Origin: an uncultured Bacteroides sp.
GTDB taxonomy: Bacteria > Bacteroidota > Bacteroidia > Bacteroidales > Bacteroidaceae
Direction: 5' to 3'
NCBI GenBank assembly: GCA_900555635.1
Contig: USLU01000016.1
Location: 1 to 64,000 of the forward strand
Length of the DNA: 64,000 bases
Shown: positions 60,547 through 64,000 of the stretch, piece by piece
How positions within the stretch are numbered: the stretch's first letter is position 1
Layout of the letters: each line of letters begins with the position of its first letter
Position numbers and translations under genes: made by a program
The notes under the pieces: generated by a model
Databases searched by the model: none
What the model was told of the DNA's origin: nothing
The model's input: only the letters and a program-made list of their open reading frames with translations

Positions 60547-61085
60547 GTGGTATGAGTAAGATGGGAATTTTGTGGGGGATTTGTGTGGTGATGTGCCTGT
60601 GTGGGTGTCAGACCCGGAAGGTGAGCTGGGAGCAGACGGATTATACGAAGCTGGCGAGTGAGCTGAAGGAGTTGGCGGCGAGGTATGAGCGAAGGACGGA
60701 GGTGTACAGGGACAGCTTGATGATGATGCGGGGGCTGATGGAACGGAGCAGCAATGTGGCGGACAGCGCTTCGCATGTGGAAACGTCGTATGCACGGAGT
60801 GATGCGGCGGTGAGAGGCGGAAAGTTGTATCATTCGATTGAGAATAAGGACAGTGTGCCGATGGTGGTGAGGTTTATGTTTATCCATGTGGAGAAGCGTG
60901 ATACACTATGGAGGGAACGGAAAGAGACGGCTGAGGTGGTGAAGAAGGAGAATGTGAGGACGGTGGTGGAAAAGAAACGGATGGGTGAAGCGTTCTTTTA
61001 TACGAGCGGCTGGGTGGCGTGGATAGTGATGGTGGCGGGTGCCGGGATATGGTTCAGGTATAAGGTGAAGAAGGGAGAAAAATGA
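60543..61085 (+). CDS. Spanin-like lipoprotein with C-terminal membrane helix
   Basis: A 180-aa protein with a short signal peptide ending in lipobox LCGCQ (Cys22 or so), a long helical middle (KLASELKELAARYERRTEVY and beyond), and one C-terminal transmembrane helix (WVAWIVMVAGAGIWFRY). A lipid anchor at one end and an inner-membrane helix at the other is the topology of unimolecular spanins (T1 gp11 type), which join the inner and outer membranes at lysis. It is encoded right after the endolysin, where such genes belong. Sequence homology is not claimed. Confidence 0.65.
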   Translation: MSGMSKMGILWGICVVMCLCGCQTRKVSWEQTDYTKLASELKELAARYERRTEVYRDSLMMMRGLMERSSNVADSASHVETSYARSDAAVRGGKLYHSIENKDSVPMVVRFMFIHVEKRDTLWRERKETAEVVKKENVRTVVEKKRMGEAFFYTSGWVAWIVMVAGAGIWFRYKVKKGEK

Positions 61086-61363
61086 AGGTGACGGTATTGG
61101 CGGGACAGTCGCTGGTGGATGTGGCCGTGCAGGTGTACGGGAGCGCTCAGGGGGTGGTGGCCTTGGCGAAAGCGAACCGGATGGGGGTGGCGGACGTGCC
61201 GGATGCGGGGAGAATATTGGAGGCGCCGGAAGAGGTGGCGGGTGTGAAGGGCATCAGCGAGTATTATAAACGGTTCCGGATTTGTCCGGCGACGAATGCG
61301 GGAAGTGATTCGGAGATTCGCTTGAGGGTGTTTACGGGGCAGTTTACAACAGAGTTCAAATAG
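61082..61363 (+). CDS. LysM-like tail protein
   Basis: A 93-aa protein. VLAGQSLVDVAVQVYGSAQG, followed by a VVALAKANRMGVADVPDAG segment, is a LysM-like fold as in the P2 gpX family of small tail proteins, which clamp peptidoglycan or the baseplate. It overlaps the spanin gene by 4 nt and precedes the baseplate J-like gene. Confidence 0.75.
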   Translation: MKVTVLAGQSLVDVAVQVYGSAQGVVALAKANRMGVADVPDAGRILEAPEEVAGVKGISEYYKRFRICPATNAGSDSEIRLRVFTGQFTTEFK

Positions 61364-61374
61364 TTCAAACAGAT

Positions 61375-62229
61375 ATGGGTATGGCCAGAACGTTGGAGGA
61401 GATAAAGAAGCAGATGACAGAAGCTTTTGTGAGGGATGGTGTGATTCGGGAGAAATATGGAATTACAGGAACGGGAAGCTTTGAGGATGTGTTTTCGAGG
61501 GTGTCGGTGGAGGCGGTGGTTTTCTATGTGGTGGCGATGGCGGCATGGACATTGGAAACGCTGTTTGACTTGTTTAAGGCTGAGGTGAATGAGCAGATTG
61601 CTCAGAATGTGGTTCCGACGGTGAGGTGGTATCATACGCAGGCGATGGGTTTTCAGTATGGGGACGCGTTGGTGTATGACGAGGCGGCGGGACAGTTTTG
61701 CTACGCTACTGCGGATGAGAGGAAACGGGTGGTGAAGTATTGTGCCGTGAAAGATCGTGGAGGAAGCATACAGATGCTTGTGTCGGGTGATGCGGGTGGA
61801 AAGCCAATGGTACTTAAGGAGGGGGTGATGACGGCTTTCAGGAGTTATATGAACAGAGTAAAGGTGGCGGGGGTGATATTGGATGTGAAGAGTATGGAGG
61901 CTGATAGTATACGGGTGGCAGCTACGGTGCAGGTGGACCCGCAGGTTGTAGGTGTGGACGGAAGACGCATTGATGACGGGAGGCTCACGGTGGTGGAGGC
62001 GGTTGATGCTTATCTGGCGGGGATTGTGTATGGGGGGACTTTTAATAAAACGAGGTGTGTGGACGCTATACAGATGGTGGAGGGTGTGGTGGATGTGACG
62101 CTGGCGTGGGTGAAGGTGAAGAGTGCATCGGCGGATGATTATGTGGAAGTGGTGAGTAATAATTATACGGCGACGGCGGGATGTTTTGTGAGTGACGGAC
62201 TTGATAGTTTGATTACGTATGTGGTATAA
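61375..62229 (+). CDS. Baseplate J-like protein
   Basis: A 284-aa protein, possibly starting at the second Met (MARTLEEIKKQMTEAFVRDG). The N-terminal helix region, the central beta part (YMNRVKVAGVILDVKSMEAD) and the C-terminal domain repeat (VVEAVDAYLAGIVYGGTFNK, VEGVVDVTLAWVKV) match the Baseplate_J family, which builds the wedges around the hub. The next gene overlaps by 11 nt. Confidence 0.8.
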   Translation: MGMARTLEEIKKQMTEAFVRDGVIREKYGITGTGSFEDVFSRVSVEAVVFYVVAMAAWTLETLFDLFKAEVNEQIAQNVVPTVRWYHTQAMGFQYGDALVYDEAAGQFCYATADERKRVVKYCAVKDRGGSIQMLVSGDAGGKPMVLKEGVMTAFRSYMNRVKVAGVILDVKSMEADSIRVAATVQVDPQVVGVDGRRIDDGRLTVVEAVDAYLAGIVYGGTFNKTRCVDAIQMVEGVVDVTLAWVKVKSASADDYVEVVSNNYTATAGCFVSDGLDSLITYVV

Positions 62230-62707
62230 TGTGGATGTTTATAAGTTGGGGTTACAGCTCTTGCCGCCATTGTTGCGAAAAAGGGTGTTGTTCGCATTTT
62301 TGCGTGCGTTGCTGTGTCCGTTTCGTATGCTGGCGGAGCTTTTCAGGACGTTCAGGAGAAGTAGTCTGAGCAGGCTGAATGTGAACGGACAGGTGATTTA
62401 TATTGAAAAGGCGTTGAATGACGCTTTTGAACTGCAGGACGGGGAGATTTATCTGAGTGATACGGATGACCTGATGGGAAGCTGTAGTGTTCTTTATCCG
62501 CAACCGGAAGGGAGTGCGATGGTATTTGGCGGTGATGAAAATGAGATATTATATATTCCGGCCGGAGGTGACGGAAAGGCTGATGGTGATTACATTGTGA
62601 ATGTGCCTTCCTTTTTGGAGGCCGAGTTGGAGAGTATTAAAACGATTGTGGAATATAACAAGCCGGCAGGGCGGAGATATGTAATAAAGGTGTACGAGTA
62701 TGAATAG
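62219..62707 (+). CDS. Hypothetical tail protein after the J-like gene
   Basis: A 162-aa protein (MWYNVDVYKLGLQLLPPLLR). The start fits the gpI/gp48-like proteins that follow gpJ in contractile phages (LGLQLLPPLLRKRVLFAFLR), but the second half (ILYIPAGGDGKADGDYIVNV) is unlike them. Overlap with both neighbours (11 and 8 nt) supports it as a real gene of the tail operon. Confidence 0.6.
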   Translation: MWYNVDVYKLGLQLLPPLLRKRVLFAFLRALLCPFRMLAELFRTFRRSSLSRLNVNGQVIYIEKALNDAFELQDGEIYLSDTDDLMGSCSVLYPQPEGSAMVFGGDENEILYIPAGGDGKADGDYIVNVPSFLEAELESIKTIVEYNKPAGRRYVIKVYEYE

Positions 62708-63425
62708 ATTGTTGACTTATGAAGGGGGACAGCCGTTGACGACGGGTGACTTCGGTTTTCTACAAGATTGCTACACGGAGGCGATTGGGAGCCTTGTGCA
62801 AGGGGTGACGAATGGAAAGGATTGCGTACTGTATGGCATAGAATCTGAAAAAGAAGGATTTGTGCCGGGGTATGTGACCAAAGGTGCGGTATGTATAGGC
62901 GGGGAAGTGTTAACGGTGGCTGAAGAGCTGAGTGTTTCGGGGGCAAGGTATTTGTGCTTCAGGCAGGTGGAAAGTGAGGGACGTGAATTTAAGGATGCTC
63001 AGACGCATAAGGTGTATCTGGGATGTGAGGCTTATTTGGCAAATAGTGTGGAGGGCGCTTATAAGTATATTGAGATAGTGAAAGCGAAGAGGCTGGCGGA
63101 TGTGTTGAGTGGCGAGGTATTGTGGAATGTGTCGGAGGTCAGAACTCTTGTGGCCGGGGTGACAGGCAGCATAGAGGAACGGATGATGCGAGGTAGGCGT
63201 GAAATACGGATAAGTTTATCTAAGAGTACTTCGGTGGATAATGTACTGTACAATTTTCCTACGACTAGAGTATCAGGAGTCTACACCGGTATAGCAGTGG
63301 ATGAACTGAGTAATAAAGCTGTGGTGTTGATAGATAATATTGCTAGCGGCATTTGCTGCTTGTATTATGTGGATGGTACGGAGTGTATTGACAGGGTTGT
63401 ATTAAGGAATGTAATACTTAGATGA
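62700..63425 (+). CDS. Hypothetical tail or fibre protein
   Basis: A 241-aa protein (MNRLLTYEGGQPLTTGDFGF). Beta-rich, with two halves; the segment CFRQVESEGREFKDAQTHKV fits tail or fibre-linked proteins of Bacteroides phages. It overlaps the previous gene by 8 nt and ends directly before the fibre gene. No enzyme motif. Confidence 0.55.
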   Translation: MNRLLTYEGGQPLTTGDFGFLQDCYTEAIGSLVQGVTNGKDCVLYGIESEKEGFVPGYVTKGAVCIGGEVLTVAEELSVSGARYLCFRQVESEGREFKDAQTHKVYLGCEAYLANSVEGAYKYIEIVKAKRLADVLSGEVLWNVSEVRTLVAGVTGSIEERMMRGRREIRISLSKSTSVDNVLYNFPTTRVSGVYTGIAVDELSNKAVVLIDNIASGICCLYYVDGTECIDRVVLRNVILR

Positions 63426-63426
63426 T

Positions 63427-64000
63427 ATGGTAACGAGTGCGGAAATAAAAAAGAGAGCCAAAGCGCTCGCGGAAAAGACAAATGTAGAGTCTATCGGTCC
63501 GATGGAGGTGGGTAACCTGATGTATGATAGTGTGGAATATGCGGAGGAGGTGGAACGGAATGGCGGGACGCTGGGTATAAGGAAGGTTTATACTTCGGTG
63601 GTGGCTATGGAGGCGGATGCTGTGGCGCCGGTGGATTTATGGGGAAACAAACTGAAACGGGGTAACTTGGTGGTTGTTTATGACGGTACGGCTACCGGAG
63701 TGGATAATAACAAGGTGTATGCTTTCTTAAAGCCGGGATGGAAACTGGTGACAAAGGTGGATGCGGGGTATGCTAGCAGAGGTGAAATAGCTGAATTGCC
63801 CTACAAGTTTCTTCCTGACAGATCATACGGCGGATATGCGAGCATTGATTATAACCATTTGGTCAATATTGCGTCCGGTGGTGTTTTTACAAGGTATGTT
63901 GAAAGTTTGGAGTATGATTGCGCATGGGTACAAATCTTCAGCGCTTCAGGAGCTTTGGAAATATCCGGTTGTGTGGTTTGTCTGGTAGCATGGTTTAGTA
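63427..64000 (+). CDS. Tail fibre-like protein, truncated by the window edge
   Basis: At least 191 codons, open to the end of the window. The start is ATG at 63427 (MVTSAEIKKRAKALAEKTNV). The middle (RGNLVVVYDGTATGVDNNKV) has short beta repeats; the rest is not seen. Related Bacteroides transposable phages of the Hankyphage group carry a diversity-generating retroelement beyond the tail genes; whether this one does is beyond the window. Confidence 0.6.
   Translation, partial: MVTSAEIKKRAKALAEKTNVESIGPMEVGNLMYDSVEYAEEVERNGGTLGIRKVYTSVVAMEADAVAPVDLWGNKLKRGNLVVVYDGTATGVDNNKVYAFLKPGWKLVTKVDAGYASRGEIAELPYKFLPDRSYGGYASIDYNHLVNIASGGVFTRYVESLEYDCAWVQIFSASGALEISGCVVCLVAWFS

Larger units (their letters stand above)
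36011..64000. mobile_element. Mu-like transposable prophage, left part (continues past the window)
   Basis: Evidence: a DDE transposase next to an ATP-binding MuB-like protein, a DUF3164 gene, Mu-type packaging and head genes (DUF1804, terminase, DUF1320, DUF935 portal, MuF, DUF1834), a contractile tail sheath and tube, a LysM-like protein, a J-like baseplate protein and tail fibre. The left end is not certain: a TG dinucleotide followed by TTAAAC repeats near 36011 is a candidate, as Mu-like ends begin with TG. The right end and target duplication lie outside the window. Bases beyond about 38,000 are richer in G on the coding strand than the host genes. The packaging block is inverted relative to the rest. 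Confidence 0.9.

Overview
The window is a chromosome segment of a Bacteroidales bacterium, most likely Bacteroides or a close relative, carrying the left part of a Mu-like transposable prophage that runs off the right edge. The assignment rests on the SusC/SusD pair, on promoters of the Bacteroides type (TTTG about 19 nt before TAnnTTTG), on the diaminopimelate-type MurE, and on the gene order of the division and cell-wall (dcw) cluster.

Positions 1-11,000 hold a carbohydrate locus on the minus strand. A TPR/LuxR-like membrane regulator is followed by a SusC TonB-dependent transporter and a SusD lipoprotein, then by a two-gene LysO-type exporter and a secreted GH2 beta-galactosidase. Positions 11,000-19,560 are housekeeping genes: rnhB, corA, gpmI, a DUF3109 protein, gyrB, rpsT behind tRNA-Glu, recO and a YqeY-like gene. 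recO appears broken by a small frameshifting deletion near codon 31. Positions 19,576-35,454 are the dcw cluster, all on the minus strand and transcribed mraZ-rsmH-ftsL-PBP-murE-mraY-murD-ftsW-murG-murC-ftsQ-ftsA-ftsZ, punctuated by AT-rich inverted repeats.

From about 36,000 to the end lies the prophage, inserted upstream of mraZ. Its left end has a leftward repressor arm and a rightward early operon: a small HTH protein, small proteins, a DDE transposase, a MuB-like ATPase, a DUF3164 protein and others. An AT-rich ATPase gene with its own promoter and terminator follows. A Dam methylase and the DNA-packaging genes (small and large terminase, DUF1320, portal, MuF, DUF1834) form a block inverted to the minus strand. 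The head protease/scaffold, capsid, contractile tail, lysis and baseplate genes then run rightward to a truncated tail-fibre gene.

The most notable observations are: (1) a strong -1 frameshift signal (A_AAT_TTT, 4-nt spacer, 8-bp GC hairpin) joining the portal gene to a MuF reading frame that has no start codon; (2) a second -1 site (C_CCT_TTT) in the tail-assembly chaperone, with no tape-measure gene after it; (3) 11-bp-phased TTTAAAC-like repeats at the prophage left end and again at several gene junctions; (4) a probable structured small RNA at 46,310-46,445 with its own promoter, a 12-codon ORF, 35-nt arms and interleaved pairing; and (5) the autonomous AT-rich P-loop ATPase cargo gene. 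No database search was possible, so family names rest on motifs, lengths and context.
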